Shown here piece after piece: positions 49,480 to 58,336 of a DNA stretch of 64,000 nucleotides. The position numbers and the translations under genes are program-made. The stretch comes from Streptomyces sindenensis (GTDB lineage Bacteria; Actinomycetota; Actinomycetes; Streptomycetales; Streptomycetaceae), in the NCBI RefSeq assembly GCF_014649035.1, contig NZ_BMSG01000030.1:1-64000 (forward strand), written 5' to 3'. The stretch's first letter is position 1. Every line of letters begins with the position of its first letter. The notes beneath the pieces are model-generated. The model did not search any database. It was not told the DNA's origin and worked only from the letters and a program-made list of their open reading frames with translations.

Positions 49480-50475
49480 TCAGAGATCCGCCGGGTAGCG
49501 GACGCCGATGCGGTCCCGGACCGCGTCGAGCGTCCGCATCACCGCCAGCGAACCCTCCAACGGCACGAGCGGCGACTCCGGCTCGCCCGCCCGCACCGCG
49601 CGTGCCACCTCCACCGCCTCGTACTGCATGCCGGAGAGCCCCTGCGGTCCCGGCCCCGACGTGATCGTCTCCGGCTCCGCGCCCGCCCGCCGCAGCACGA
49701 AGTGGTCCGGGTGGAAGAAGTCGCGCGGGAGGTCTATCCGGCCCGCCGTGCCGATCACGGTGGCCGCCGTCGGATGGTGGCCGACGATCGAGCAGGACAG
49801 CAGCGCGGTCGCACCGGAGTCCCAGCCGAGCAGCATGCCCGTGTTCAGGTCCACGCCCTCGGGGGAGAGCAGCGCGTCGGCCTGGATCCGGTCCGGCTCG
49901 CCCAGCAGCAGGTGGGCGAAGGAGACCGGGTAGACCCCGAGGTCCAGCAGGGCCCCGCCGCCGAGGGCCGGGTCGCGCAGCCGGTGGCCCGGGGCGAAGT
50001 CGCCCGCGAAGCCGAAGTCCGCCTGGACGGTACGGATCTCGCCGATCGCCCCGTCCCGGACCAGCTCGGTCAGCCGGCGCACCACCGGGTTGAGGTAGGT
50101 CCACATGGCCTCCATCAGGAACAGACCGCGTTCCCGGGCGAGCGCGACCAGCTCCTTCGCCTCCCGGCTGTTGAGCGTGAACGCCTTCTCGCACAGCACG
50201 TGCTTCCCGGCCTTCAGCGCGAGCGAGGCCGCCGCGTGGTGCGCCGAGTGCGGGGTGGCCACGTAGACCACGTCCACCGTGTCGTCGGCGACCAGCTCCG
50301 CCCAGCTCCCGTAGGCCCGGGCGATCCCGTGCCGGTCGGCGAAGGCCCGCGCCGAGGCCTCCGTCCGCGAGGCGACGGCCACCACCTCGGCGTCCGGCAG
50401 TCCCTGTACGTCCGCCGTGAAGGTCGCGGCTATGCCGCCCGTCGCCAGAACACCCCAGCGCACCCTGTCACTCAT
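49480..50475 (-). CDS. Gfo/Idh/MocA-family oxidoreductase
   Basis: A 331-residue NAD(P)-dependent dehydrogenase. The Rossmann start is WGVLATGGIAATF, with the family's catalytic HVLCEKAFTLN (Lys in EK) and a C-terminal GFAGDFAPGHRLRDPALGGGALLDLGVYPV region. It resembles dimeric trans-1,2-dihydrobenzenediol or xylose dehydrogenase-like members. Convergent with phoD (6-base gap) and divergent from the Bcr-type exporter. Substrate probably a sugar or inositol derivative. Confidence 0.9.
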   Translation of the reverse strand: MSDRVRWGVLATGGIAATFTADVQGLPDAEVVAVASRTEASARAFADRHGIARAYGSWAELVADDTVDVVYVATPHSAHHAAASLALKAGKHVLCEKAFTLNSREAKELVALARERGLFLMEAMWTYLNPVVRRLTELVRDGAIGEIRTVQADFGFAGDFAPGHRLRDPALGGGALLDLGVYPVSFAHLLLGEPDRIQADALLSPEGVDLNTGMLLGWDSGATALLSCSIVGHHPTAATVIGTAGRIDLPRDFFHPDHFVLRRAGAEPETITSGPGPQGLSGMQYEAVEVARAVRAGEPESPLVPLEGSLAVMRTLDAVRDRIGVRYPADL

Positions 50476-50564
50476 GCCCGCCACCCCAGCCCACCCGAAA
50501 AAGGTATCGACCACTCCGGTCGAGCTGAGAGCATAGATGCGGATTCAACGATGTGGAGATGAGA

Positions 50565-51881
50565 ATGCCGGAGAGCGGCGGCGGCCGGGCCCAGCAAGAG
50601 CACATACCCTCCTCCGGGACCGGCCCCGGAGTCCCCGGCCTTCCGGCCCCGGCGGCGAAGGCCGCCCGGCGCACCGGACTCCTGGTCACCCTGGTCCTCG
50701 GCGGGCTCACCGCCCTGCCGCCGCTGTCGATGGACATGTACCTCCCGGCCCTCCCCGCCGTCACCGACTCCCTGAGCGCCCCCGCCGCCACCATCCAGCT
50801 CACGCTGACCGCGTGCCTGGCCGGAATGGCGCTCGGCCAGCTCGTCGTCGGACCGATGAGCGACCGCTGGGGCCGCCGCACGCCGCTGCTCCTCGGCATG
50901 GTCGTCTACGTCCTCGCCACCGCGATCTGCGCCCTGGCCCCCACCGCCGGACTCCTCATCGGCTTCCGCCTCCTCCAGGGGCTCGCGGGCGCGGCCGGGA
51001 TCGTCATCGCGCGGGCCGTGGTGCGCGACCTCTACGACGGCGTGGAGATGGCCCGCTTCTTCTCCACCCTGATGCTGATCTCCGGGGCCGCCCCGATCGT
51101 CGCGCCGCTGATCGGCGGGCAGGTCCTGCGGGTCACCGACTGGCGGGGCATCTTCGTCGTGCTGACCGCCGTCGGCATCGTGCTCACCCTCGTGGTGTGG
51201 AGGTGGCTGCACGAGACGCTGCCGCCCGCGGCCCGTCACACCGGCGGGGTCACCGACGCCCTGCGCACCATGCGCGGGCTGCTCGCCGACCGGGTCTTCA
51301 CCGGCTACATGGTCGCGGGCGGGCTCGCCTTCGCCGTCCTGTTCGCGTACATCTCCGCCTCCCCGTTCGTCGTCCAGGAGATCTACGGTGCATCGCCGCA
51401 GACCTTCAGCCTGCTCTTCGGGCTCAACTCCATCGGCCTGATCGTCGTCGGGCAGATCAACGGCAAGCTCCTCGTGGGCCGGTTCCGCCTCGACAAGGTG
51501 CTCGGCCTCGGCCTCGCCGTGATCGTGCTGGCCGCCGTCGCGCTGCTCCTCATGACGACCGGCGTCTTCGGCGAGGTCGGGCTCGTCCCCGTAGCGGCCG
51601 GGCTGTTCGTGCTGATGTCGGCGATGGGCCTCGCGATGCCGAACACCAACGCCCAGGCCCTCATGCGGACCAAGCACGCGGCGGGCTCCGCCTCCGCGCT
51701 GCTCGGCACGTCCTCGTTCCTCATCGGGGCCGTCGCCTCCCCGCTGGTCGGCATCGCGGGGGAGGACACGGCCGTCCCGATGGCCGTCGTCCAGGTGAGC
51801 TGCGCGGTGGCGGCGGTGGGCTGCTTCCTGCTCCTGTGCCGCCCCTGGCAGCGCGCGGGACGCGAGGCCGGCGGCCTCTGA
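50565..51881 (+). CDS. Bcr/CflA-type multidrug MFS exporter
   Basis: A 438-residue 12-TM transporter. It has LSMDMYLPALPAVTDSL in TM1, the signature of the Bcr/CflA branch, and GPMSDRWGRRTPLLLGM after TM2. RLLQGLAGAAGIVIARAVVRDL is the TM4 motif typical of this branch, which exports bicyclomycin, chloramphenicol and similar drugs. ATG 50565 is preferred because GGAG lies 6 bases upstream; GTG 50553 and ATG 50559 are in frame. Transcribed alone. Confidence 0.92.
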   Translation: MPESGGGRAQQEHIPSSGTGPGVPGLPAPAAKAARRTGLLVTLVLGGLTALPPLSMDMYLPALPAVTDSLSAPAATIQLTLTACLAGMALGQLVVGPMSDRWGRRTPLLLGMVVYVLATAICALAPTAGLLIGFRLLQGLAGAAGIVIARAVVRDLYDGVEMARFFSTLMLISGAAPIVAPLIGGQVLRVTDWRGIFVVLTAVGIVLTLVVWRWLHETLPPAARHTGGVTDALRTMRGLLADRVFTGYMVAGGLAFAVLFAYISASPFVVQEIYGASPQTFSLLFGLNSIGLIVVGQINGKLLVGRFRLDKVLGLGLAVIVLAAVALLLMTTGVFGEVGLVPVAAGLFVLMSAMGLAMPNTNAQALMRTKHAAGSASALLGTSSFLIGAVASPLVGIAGEDTAVPMAVVQVSCAVAAVGCFLLLCRPWQRAGREAGGL

Positions 51882-51923
51882 GCCCTTGAGGAGCCGGCCG
51901 GGGACGGGCCGGCCGGCGGGGGG

Positions 51924-53246
51924 TCAGCCCGTGCGCGGGTAGCCGATCAGATGCGTACGGTCCTGCCGGTCGGTCCAGCGGAACACCCCGACCCCCGTCG
52001 TCTCCGTCCCCGGCAGCCGGGCGTTGCGCGACAGCCGCTCGGTGCTCCAGGTCGCGAAGTCCATCGCGACCGGGAGCCCGCCGCCGGACAGCGCCTCCGA
52101 GGCGTCGCGCGCGTTCTCGGCCCCGTACGCGATGCCGTCGTCCGTCACCGTGGCCAGCGTCAGATGCGCGGTGCCGCCCTCGTCCTCGAAGCAGCGGCCC
52201 TGCTTCGCCGCCAGGTCGAAGGCGAGGTTCCCGGCGATCAGGTAGTCGCCCGAGGGGGAGAGGACCGCCTGCGGGTAGCGCCCCGGCTTTATGGCCGGCT
52301 TGTGGCACTCCACCGAGGTGAGCACCTCCCCGGTCGCCGCGTCGTGCACCGCCCACAGCTCATGGGTCGCCGCCCGCTTGGTCTTCTTGGCGGGCTGCCA
52401 CTTCGCCAGTACGTGGTCCGGGGTCATCGACGTCACCACCCCGCTGTCCTTCTCGGTCCCCTTGGGCGCGACGTTCCGGCTGAACCAGCCGCCACGCACC
52501 CAGAACTCCCGCGCCCCGCCCACCAGCAGGCCGTCGGCGGTCCGGCCGTGCACCTCGGTGAGCTGCTTGCAGGCCGGGCAGCCCTTGGGATACCCGAGCT
52601 TCTCCGCGCCCAGCTCGGACACCTCACCGGTGACCGGGTCCACCAGGGTGCTGTTCGCCTTCGCGTCGCTGATCACGATGCCCGGCCCGGTCGTGGTCAC
52701 CTTCGGGGCCCCGGACCACGGCACCTCGACGCGCTGCCGGTTCCCGTTCGTCACGTCGTACAGATCCAGGGCGAGGACGGTGTCCTCCGGCGAAAGGCCG
52801 TCGCCGACCTTCCCGTAGGACCAGGTCACGAAGTACTGCCGGTCGCCCTTGGCCACCGTGGCGAGCTTCGGGTAGTGCAGCGGGTCCGGCGGCCGCCAGG
52901 CCCGGCCGCGCCAGCCCAGCTCGCCGGTGGCCGTGTCGACCGTGCGCAACCGGTAGCGGTTCCCCTCGGACCGCTCCAGATAGGCCAGCAGCCCCGTGGA
53001 GTGGGAGACGGCGACATCGGGGGAGGAGCCGATGATCTCCCAGCCCCGGTCCGTCGTGTACTGGGGCGGAACGGTCAGCCGGGTCACCGGACCCGCGCTC
53101 GGCAGCACCGGCTTCGCCGTGGCGGTGGCCGCGCCGTCGTCCTTCTTCTTCCCCTCGGGGTCGCCGCCGCAGGTGGCCAGCAGCAGGAGCAGGGCGAGAA
53201 AGACCACCCCGCCGACCAGCGTCAGCCGCACGATCTTCTGCCTCAT
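51924..53246 (-). CDS. Membrane-anchored beta-propeller-like protein
   Basis: A 440-residue protein with one N-terminal hydrophobic span (LTLVGGVVFLALLLLLATC) ending in Cys, so it is either a signal anchor or a lipoprotein (LLATC is a weak lipobox). The extracellular part has repeated beta segments such as LRTVDTATGELGWRGRAW, LALDLYDVTNGNRQRVEV and ELWAVHDAATGEVLTSVEC, like PQQ/WD propeller blades, and a CPAC pair. GGGGAG precedes the ATG. Convergent with the Bcr exporter (42 bases). Function unknown. Confidence 0.78.
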   Translation of the reverse strand: MRQKIVRLTLVGGVVFLALLLLLATCGGDPEGKKKDDGAATATAKPVLPSAGPVTRLTVPPQYTTDRGWEIIGSSPDVAVSHSTGLLAYLERSEGNRYRLRTVDTATGELGWRGRAWRPPDPLHYPKLATVAKGDRQYFVTWSYGKVGDGLSPEDTVLALDLYDVTNGNRQRVEVPWSGAPKVTTTGPGIVISDAKANSTLVDPVTGEVSELGAEKLGYPKGCPACKQLTEVHGRTADGLLVGGAREFWVRGGWFSRNVAPKGTEKDSGVVTSMTPDHVLAKWQPAKKTKRAATHELWAVHDAATGEVLTSVECHKPAIKPGRYPQAVLSPSGDYLIAGNLAFDLAAKQGRCFEDEGGTAHLTLATVTDDGIAYGAENARDASEALSGGGLPVAMDFATWSTERLSRNARLPGTETTGVGVFRWTDRQDRTHLIGYPRTG

Positions 53247-53475
53247 GGCTCCCCCGCTGGACCATCTTGATCTGGTGCCGTGCACGCGCGGGTCAGCGTA
53301 GCAACAGCCCTCCGGCCACGTGGAGTTCGCCGGATTCCTGTTCCGTACCGGTTACGTGAACCCCGGGTGCGGGCCCGCCCGGCCCCCGTCCCGCCCGCGT
53401 ACGTCCCCGCGTACCCCCTCCGGCGACGGCGAAGCGGAATGCGGCCGACGGGCCGCCTCCGCCTACAATTCGCCG

Positions 53476-54492
53476 GTGAACGCCACCCTCCCCACCGCAC
53501 AGTCCCTGCGCGCGGCGCTGGCCGGGCTGCTCGACGGGCTGCCGCCCAAGCAGGCCGCGCAGGCCGTCGACCGGCTGATCGCCAGCTACCGCGGGGAGAC
53601 CCCGACGAACGCCCCGATCCTGCGGGACCGCTCCGACGTCGTCGCGTACGCCGCGTACCGGATGCCCGCCACCTTCGAAGCCGTACGGTCGGCCCTCGAC
53701 GCCCTCGTCGAGGCCGCGCCCGGCTGGGCCCCCGCCACCCACACCGACATCGGCGGCGGCACGGGCGCGGCGAGCTGGGCGGTCGCCGGGGCCTGGGAGG
53801 GCCCGGCCACCACCGTCCTGGACTGGGCCGAACCGGCCCTCGCGCTCGGCCGGGAACTGGCCGAGGCCTCCGGTGTGCCGTCGCTCCGCGCCGCGCGCTG
53901 GGAGCGGGCCCGGATCGGGGCGGCCCTGGAGCTCGCCCCGGCCGACCTGATCACCGTCAGCTACGTCCTCAAGGAACTCCCGGCCGCCGCCAGGACCGAA
54001 CTGGTCGACGCGGCCGCCGGGGCCGGGCAGGCCGTGGTGATCGTCGAGCCCGGCACCCCCGACGGCTACGCCCGGATCATCGAGGCCCGCGACCGGTTGA
54101 CCGCCGCCGGGCTGCGGATCGCCGCCCCCTGCCCGCACAGCGACGCCTGCCCGATCGCGCCCGGGACCGACTGGTGCCACTTCTCGGCCCGGGTCAGCCG
54201 CTCCTCGCTGCACCGGCAGGTCAAGGGCGGCTCGCTGAGCCACGAGGACGAGAAGTTCAGTTACGTCGTCGGCACCCGCTTCCCCGCCGCCCCGGCGCCC
54301 GCCCGGATCACCCGCAAGCCGCAGATCCGCAAGGGCCTGGTCCAGCTGGAGCTGTGCACCCGGGACGAGGGGCTGGCCCGCGCCACGGTGAGCAAGCGCC
54401 ACGGCGCGCTGTACCGGGCGGCCAGGGACGTCGCCTGGGGCGATCCCTGGCCGCCGGAAGGCACCGGAGGAGCCGAAAAAGCCGAAGGCTAG
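53476..54492 (+). CDS. Rsm22-like small-ribosomal-subunit methyltransferase
   Basis: A 338-residue SAM-dependent protein. The N-terminal region YAAYRMPATFEAVRSAL and the motif I HTDIGGGTGAASWA are typical of the mitochondrial Rsm22/Met17 family. A Cys cluster (APCPHSDACPI and DWCHFSARV) fits the family's metal or Fe-S site, followed by the characteristic HRQVKGGSLSHEDEKFSY. Homologues help assemble the small ribosomal subunit. Start is GTG 53476. Its end overlaps the convergent DDAH gene by 4 bases. Confidence 0.9.
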   Translation: MNATLPTAQSLRAALAGLLDGLPPKQAAQAVDRLIASYRGETPTNAPILRDRSDVVAYAAYRMPATFEAVRSALDALVEAAPGWAPATHTDIGGGTGAASWAVAGAWEGPATTVLDWAEPALALGRELAEASGVPSLRAARWERARIGAALELAPADLITVSYVLKELPAAARTELVDAAAGAGQAVVIVEPGTPDGYARIIEARDRLTAAGLRIAAPCPHSDACPIAPGTDWCHFSARVSRSSLHRQVKGGSLSHEDEKFSYVVGTRFPAAPAPARITRKPQIRKGLVQLELCTRDEGLARATVSKRHGALYRAARDVAWGDPWPPEGTGGAEKAEG

Positions 54493-55304
54493 CCGCGCAG
54501 CTCCTGCGTACAGCACTTCACGCTGCCGCCGCCCTTGAGCAGTTCGCCCAGGTCCATCGGGACCGGCTCGTAGCCCCGGTCCCGCAGGGGACCGAGCAGC
54601 CCGGTCGCGCCCTGCGGCAGCAGCACGTGCCGCCCGTCGCTCACCGAGTTGAGCCCGAACGCCGCCGCGTCCGCCTCCCGCGCCAGCAGCGCGTCCGGGA
54701 ACAGCCGGCGCAGCACCGCCCGGCTGCCCGCGGAGAACGCGTCCGGGTAGTACATGATCTCGTCGGCCGCCGCGTCCAGCACACAGAGCGCGGTGTCCAG
54801 GTGGTAGTAGCGCGGGTCCACCAGATCGAGGCCGATGACCGGCGCCCCGAAGAACTCCTGGGCCTCCATGTGTGAGAGCGGGCTGGACCGGAATCCCCGC
54901 CCGGCCAGCAGGTAGGAGGCGGTGACGGCGAAGTCCCCCTCGCCCTCGTTGACGTGTTCCGGCTCATGCACCTCGGCGAAGCCGTTCTCCCGGAACCAGT
55001 CCCGGTGGGCCCCGGCCTCCTCGAACCGCTCCCGGTACGCGAACAGCGCGCCGAGCACCCGGCCGCCGATCACCGTGGCGCCGTTGGCGGCGAAGACCAT
55101 GTCGGGCAGGTCGGGGCGGGGGGTGAGCAGCTCGACGGTGTGGCCGAGGCTCCGGTAGCGGTCGCGCAGATCCTCCCACTGGGTCTGGGCGAGCGGCAGG
55201 TCGACGGGTTTGGACGGGTCCATCCACGGGTTGATGGAGTAGGTGACCCGGAAGTGCGTCGGCGCGCACATCAGGTAACGACGAGGGGTGGCCTCACGGT
55301 TCAC
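54489..55304 (-). CDS. Dimethylargininase/amidinotransferase-fold hydrolase (DDAH-like)
   Basis: A 271-residue penta-propeller guanidino-group-modifying enzyme. Catalytic Cys is in GSVKCCTQEL at the C-terminus, His in YYHLDTALCVLD and acidic residues in NEGEGDFAV. FAANGATVIG and the PDMVFAANG block mark the N-terminal domain. It should hydrolyse methylarginines, or ornithine/arginine-like compounds, to citrulline plus amine. GTG 55304 has GAGGAG 6 bases upstream. Divergent from a TetR gene, with a palindrome in the spacer. Confidence 0.9.
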   Translation of the reverse strand: MNREATPRRYLMCAPTHFRVTYSINPWMDPSKPVDLPLAQTQWEDLRDRYRSLGHTVELLTPRPDLPDMVFAANGATVIGGRVLGALFAYRERFEEAGAHRDWFRENGFAEVHEPEHVNEGEGDFAVTASYLLAGRGFRSSPLSHMEAQEFFGAPVIGLDLVDPRYYHLDTALCVLDAAADEIMYYPDAFSAGSRAVLRRLFPDALLAREADAAAFGLNSVSDGRHVLLPQGATGLLGPLRDRGYEPVPMDLGELLKGGGSVKCCTQELRG

Positions 55305-55497
55305 ATCCGGCTCCTCGCGATCGGCGGCCGGGGCCGCGGAACGGTGGGATGCGCACGGTCTGTGCGTGAGCCCATGGTGCGCTGCGCGCGCCGGATCCGC
55401 AGCGATTCGACGGGGCGGTCCACCGAACGCCGCGGGAGACGTCACGGGGGACGTCACGGGGGACGCGCCCGGGAGCATCACCGGAGACATTCCAAGA

Positions 55498-55509
55498 CGA
55501 TACGTATCG
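55498..55509. promoter_or_regulatory. Palindromic operator before the TetR gene
   Basis: CGATACGTATCG is a perfect 12-base palindrome 25 bases before the regulator ATG in the 230-base divergent spacer. Probable autoregulatory site. The spacer also has a short GACGTCACGGGG direct repeat (about 55438-55465) and nothing else. Confidence 0.6.
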
Positions 55510-55534
55510 GTTCGTCCGGGGGTAGATTGGCCGC

Positions 55535-56164
55535 ATGGCACCCACCAAGGCACCCGACTCCAGCCGCCGCAGCGACCGCTCCCGCCGCGCCATCCACGAC
55601 GCCGCCCTCGCCCTCGTCACGGAGGTGGGATACCGGCGGACGACGATCGAGGGTATCGCCGCCCGCGCCGGGGTGGGCAAGCAGACCATCTACCGCTGGT
55701 GGCCCTCCAAGGCCGCCGTGCTGATGGACGCCTTCCTGGACCTGGCGGGCCGGGCCGCCGAGGAGGTCGGGGCCGGGCCCGGCGAGACCGCCCCGGGCAT
55801 TCCCGACACCGGTGACCTGGTCGCCGACCTCAAGCTCGTCCTGCGGGCCACCGTCGACGAGCTGAACGACCCGACGCTGGAGGCCCCCACCCGCGCGCTG
55901 ACCGCCGAGGGCGTCGTGGACGCGAAGCTCGGGGCCGAGTTCGTCCACAAGCTGCTCGACCCGCAGCTCGCGTTGTACGTCACACGGCTGCGGGCCGCCC
56001 AGGAGGCCGGGGACGTACGCGCCGACGTCGATCCCCGGATCGCCCTGGAACTGCTCATCGGGCCGCTGATGCACCGCTGGCTGCTCCGGACCCTGCCGCT
56101 CACCCACGCGTACGCCGACGAGATCGTCGATTACGCGATCGGCGGGCTCGCTCCGCGAACGTGA
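55535..56164 (+). CDS. TetR-family regulator
   Basis: A 209-residue protein with the HTH RAIHDAALALVTEVGYRRTTIEGIAARAGVGKQTIYRWWPSK region (residues 18-55, given here in part) and a TetR_C_16-type ligand domain (RALTAEGVVDAKLGAEFV; LIGPLMHRWLLRTLPL). It is divergent from the DDAH-like gene and has its own palindrome, so it may control arginine-derivative turnover. Ligand unknown. Confidence 0.88.
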   Translation: MAPTKAPDSSRRSDRSRRAIHDAALALVTEVGYRRTTIEGIAARAGVGKQTIYRWWPSKAAVLMDAFLDLAGRAAEEVGAGPGETAPGIPDTGDLVADLKLVLRATVDELNDPTLEAPTRALTAEGVVDAKLGAEFVHKLLDPQLALYVTRLRAAQEAGDVRADVDPRIALELLIGPLMHRWLLRTLPLTHAYADEIVDYAIGGLAPRT

Positions 56165-56331
56165 CCACCCACCCCCTCCGTCGTATCCAGAATATGGGGA
56201 TATCGGGCGTGATGGTGCTCACTCGGCGCAGTGGTACACGGCCCCGCTGGTGAACTCTGGCCACCCGAACCGCAGGATGGTGCGACCATGGACAGGCAAC
56301 GCTGAGGTGAACTGCTGAGGTGAGGGGATAG

Positions 56332-57078
56332 ATGGGCGCCGATTCCGGCCGTTTCCGCGGCACAGAGAGCAGGATCTCCCAGTGGCTGCGGCGACGTCCC
56401 AGATCATCGGGGGCCGACACCGACGAGTCGGCCCGGGTGGCGCTGCTCCTGGCGGTCGCCGAGGCGGGCATGCCGATCGCGCCCGCCGCCCACCCCGTCG
56501 GATACCGGTGTTCGTGCGAACGCATCGGCTGTCCCACCCCCGCCCGGCATCCCGTCTCCTTCGCCTGGCAGACCCAGTCGACCACCGACCGGGCCCAGAT
56601 CGAGCGCTGGGCGGCCGGTCAGCCGCAGGCCAACTTCATCACCGCGACCGGCATGATCCACGACGTGCTGGACGTACCGCTCACCGCCGGCCGGAGCGCC
56701 CTGGAGCGACTTCTCGACGCGGGCATCGACGTCGGTCCGGTCGCCGAGTCCGGCGACGACCGGATGCTCTTCTTCACCGCCACCCGCGGCACCCCCGAGG
56801 ACGAGGACGAGTGGTGGCCCTGCGAGCTGGACTGCCACCCCGAGACGATGGACGCCCACCCGGGTCTGCGCTGGCACTGCCGGGGCAGCTATGTCCTCCT
56901 GCCGCCCGCCCGGCTCCCCGGTGAGCTGGACGTCCGCTGGGTGCGCGGGCCCGAGCACGAGCTGCCCGACCCGCTGACCCTGCTGGAGACGCTCACGGAT
57001 GCCTGCGCGCGGTACGTGGGCAGCGCCGAGCAGAGCGAGCTGGACCACGACGCGATCGCCTGGCCGCTGAGCCGCTGA
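56332..57078 (+). CDS. Prim-Pol-like (bifunctional DNA primase/polymerase N-terminal) protein
   Basis: A 248-residue protein. VALLLAVAEAGMPIAPAAHPVG, then CSCERIGCPTPARHPVSFAW, resembles the N-terminal PrimPol domain (PF09250-type), including the GKHP-like ARHP block and the later LRWHCRGSYVLLPPA, which stands for the HCRGxGGYVVAPPS motif. The expected DxD metal motif is only weakly recognisable (HDVLDVP). No helicase domain is attached and no phage or plasmid gene is nearby. Stand-alone copies are common in streptomycete cores; activity uncertain. Confidence 0.8.
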   Translation: MGADSGRFRGTESRISQWLRRRPRSSGADTDESARVALLLAVAEAGMPIAPAAHPVGYRCSCERIGCPTPARHPVSFAWQTQSTTDRAQIERWAAGQPQANFITATGMIHDVLDVPLTAGRSALERLLDAGIDVGPVAESGDDRMLFFTATRGTPEDEDEWWPCELDCHPETMDAHPGLRWHCRGSYVLLPPARLPGELDVRWVRGPEHELPDPLTLLETLTDACARYVGSAEQSELDHDAIAWPLSR

Positions 57079-57154
57079 GCCGCGCGGAATCGCGGAAGAG
57101 CTGAGCCGCGCGGAAGAGCTGAGCCGCGCAAAAGAGCTGAGCCGCGCGGAGGCG
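57075..57154. repeat. 18-base tandem repeat between convergent genes
   Basis: Four CTGAGCCGCGCGGAAGAG-type units start at 57075 (26 bases long), 57101, 57119 and 57137. The array begins in the last two codons of the Prim-Pol gene and ends 18 bases before the lipoprotein stop. Confidence 0.9.
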
Positions 57155-57172
57155 CCGATCCGCGCCGGGCGC

Positions 57173-58213
57173 CTATTCGCCCTTCGCCGCGATCAGGCCC
57201 GGCAGCCGGTTCAGCATCCGCACCTTGCCGCCGGAGCCCGCCTCCGCACCGGCCCCCGCGGCCCGCGGCGGCACGTGCACCAGCTGGCTGGAGACCCGCT
57301 CCTTGGTGAGGGTGCTGTTCACCTCGCCGGTGAGCAGCGCCTTCACATCCGGGTTGACCTCGGGCCGCAGCCCCTTCGCGGCGACCTGCCGCTCGAAGTG
57401 CTTGCTGTTGAAGAAGACCAGCGCCCCGCCGTCCTCGGTGCGCAGCCCCAGCGGCGCGAACGTGCTGCCCGTCAGCGGCTGGTCGACGTACTGGTACGAG
57501 AACCCCGCCCGCCGGGTGGTGCGGCGCGTCTCGCGCCAGCCGGAGGTCGAGGTGGACGGGGCGAACACGTCCGGGGTGCCGTTCTGCAGATAGCCGGTGT
57601 ACGAGGCGCTCAGATCCGCGGGCGGCACGGCCAGCTCCTCATCCCGCGGCTTCACCGGGGTGGCGAGCCCGTCCCCGTCCAGAGTGAACTCCGGCACCTG
57701 GGCCGCCGGGAGGACGCCGAGGTAGGCCGCCTTCCACAGGGCGTCGGGGCCCGTCCGCACGAACACCACCAGCCAGCGGGTGTCCAGCTTCCCGCCGTCC
57801 TGGTCCCGGTTGGAGTCGGTGTCCGCGAGGAACCAGCGCGGCCAGCCCGCCTTCTTGGGGATGACGTAGGTCGCGTCGTCCAGCACCAACGGCTTGTGCG
57901 CCTTGTTGCCGTCCGGGTTGTACGTCCGGCGGGCCTTCAGCCCGGCCTGGTTGATCGCGCCGAGCGAGCCCGTCACCCGGTCCGCGTCCAGCGCCGGATC
58001 GAACGCCTTGTCCGCCGCGTTGTAGGCGTCGGTGAAGTCCTTGAGCGCCTGGGCGGCCTCGGACTTCTTCGCCCCGGGCAGCACTTCCAGCTCCCCGTGC
58101 ACCGTCACACAGCCCGTCGCCGTCAGGCACAGCACCGTCGCCGTCGCGAGCCCCGCCGTCAGCCGGCCCAGCCCAGGGTGTCTCGTCATCCGCTGCTTCT
58201 GCGCCTTCCGCAT
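57173..58213 (-). CDS. Lipoprotein of unknown function
   Basis: A 346-residue exported protein. The signal peptide ends at LTATGC (Cys35). The mature part begins with a helix (SEAAQALKDFTDAYNAADKAF) and continues as mixed alpha/beta with WLVVFVRTGPDALWKAAYLGVLP and PLTGSTFAPLGLRTEDGGALVFFN, reminiscent of NTF2-like or DUF-type extracytoplasmic proteins. No metal or catalytic motif seen. Monocistronic; an earlier Met at residue 9 is an alternative start. It is not obviously part of the haem operon that starts 124 bases downstream. Confidence 0.78.
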   Translation of the reverse strand: MRKAQKQRMTRHPGLGRLTAGLATATVLCLTATGCVTVHGELEVLPGAKKSEAAQALKDFTDAYNAADKAFDPALDADRVTGSLGAINQAGLKARRTYNPDGNKAHKPLVLDDATYVIPKKAGWPRWFLADTDSNRDQDGGKLDTRWLVVFVRTGPDALWKAAYLGVLPAAQVPEFTLDGDGLATPVKPRDEELAVPPADLSASYTGYLQNGTPDVFAPSTSTSGWRETRRTTRRAGFSYQYVDQPLTGSTFAPLGLRTEDGGALVFFNSKHFERQVAAKGLRPEVNPDVKALLTGEVNSTLTKERVSSQLVHVPPRAAGAGAEAGSGGKVRMLNRLPGLIAAKGE

Positions 58214-58336
58214 CCGTCGCCCGCACTGACCGTCGAAACCCTACCGGGGCGACGAAGGGCGCGCGGGCACGGACCGGATACAGCGTCCACACCGTGACCT
58301 GCCGGCCTGATCGACAGGACACCCCCTGGAACCGCG

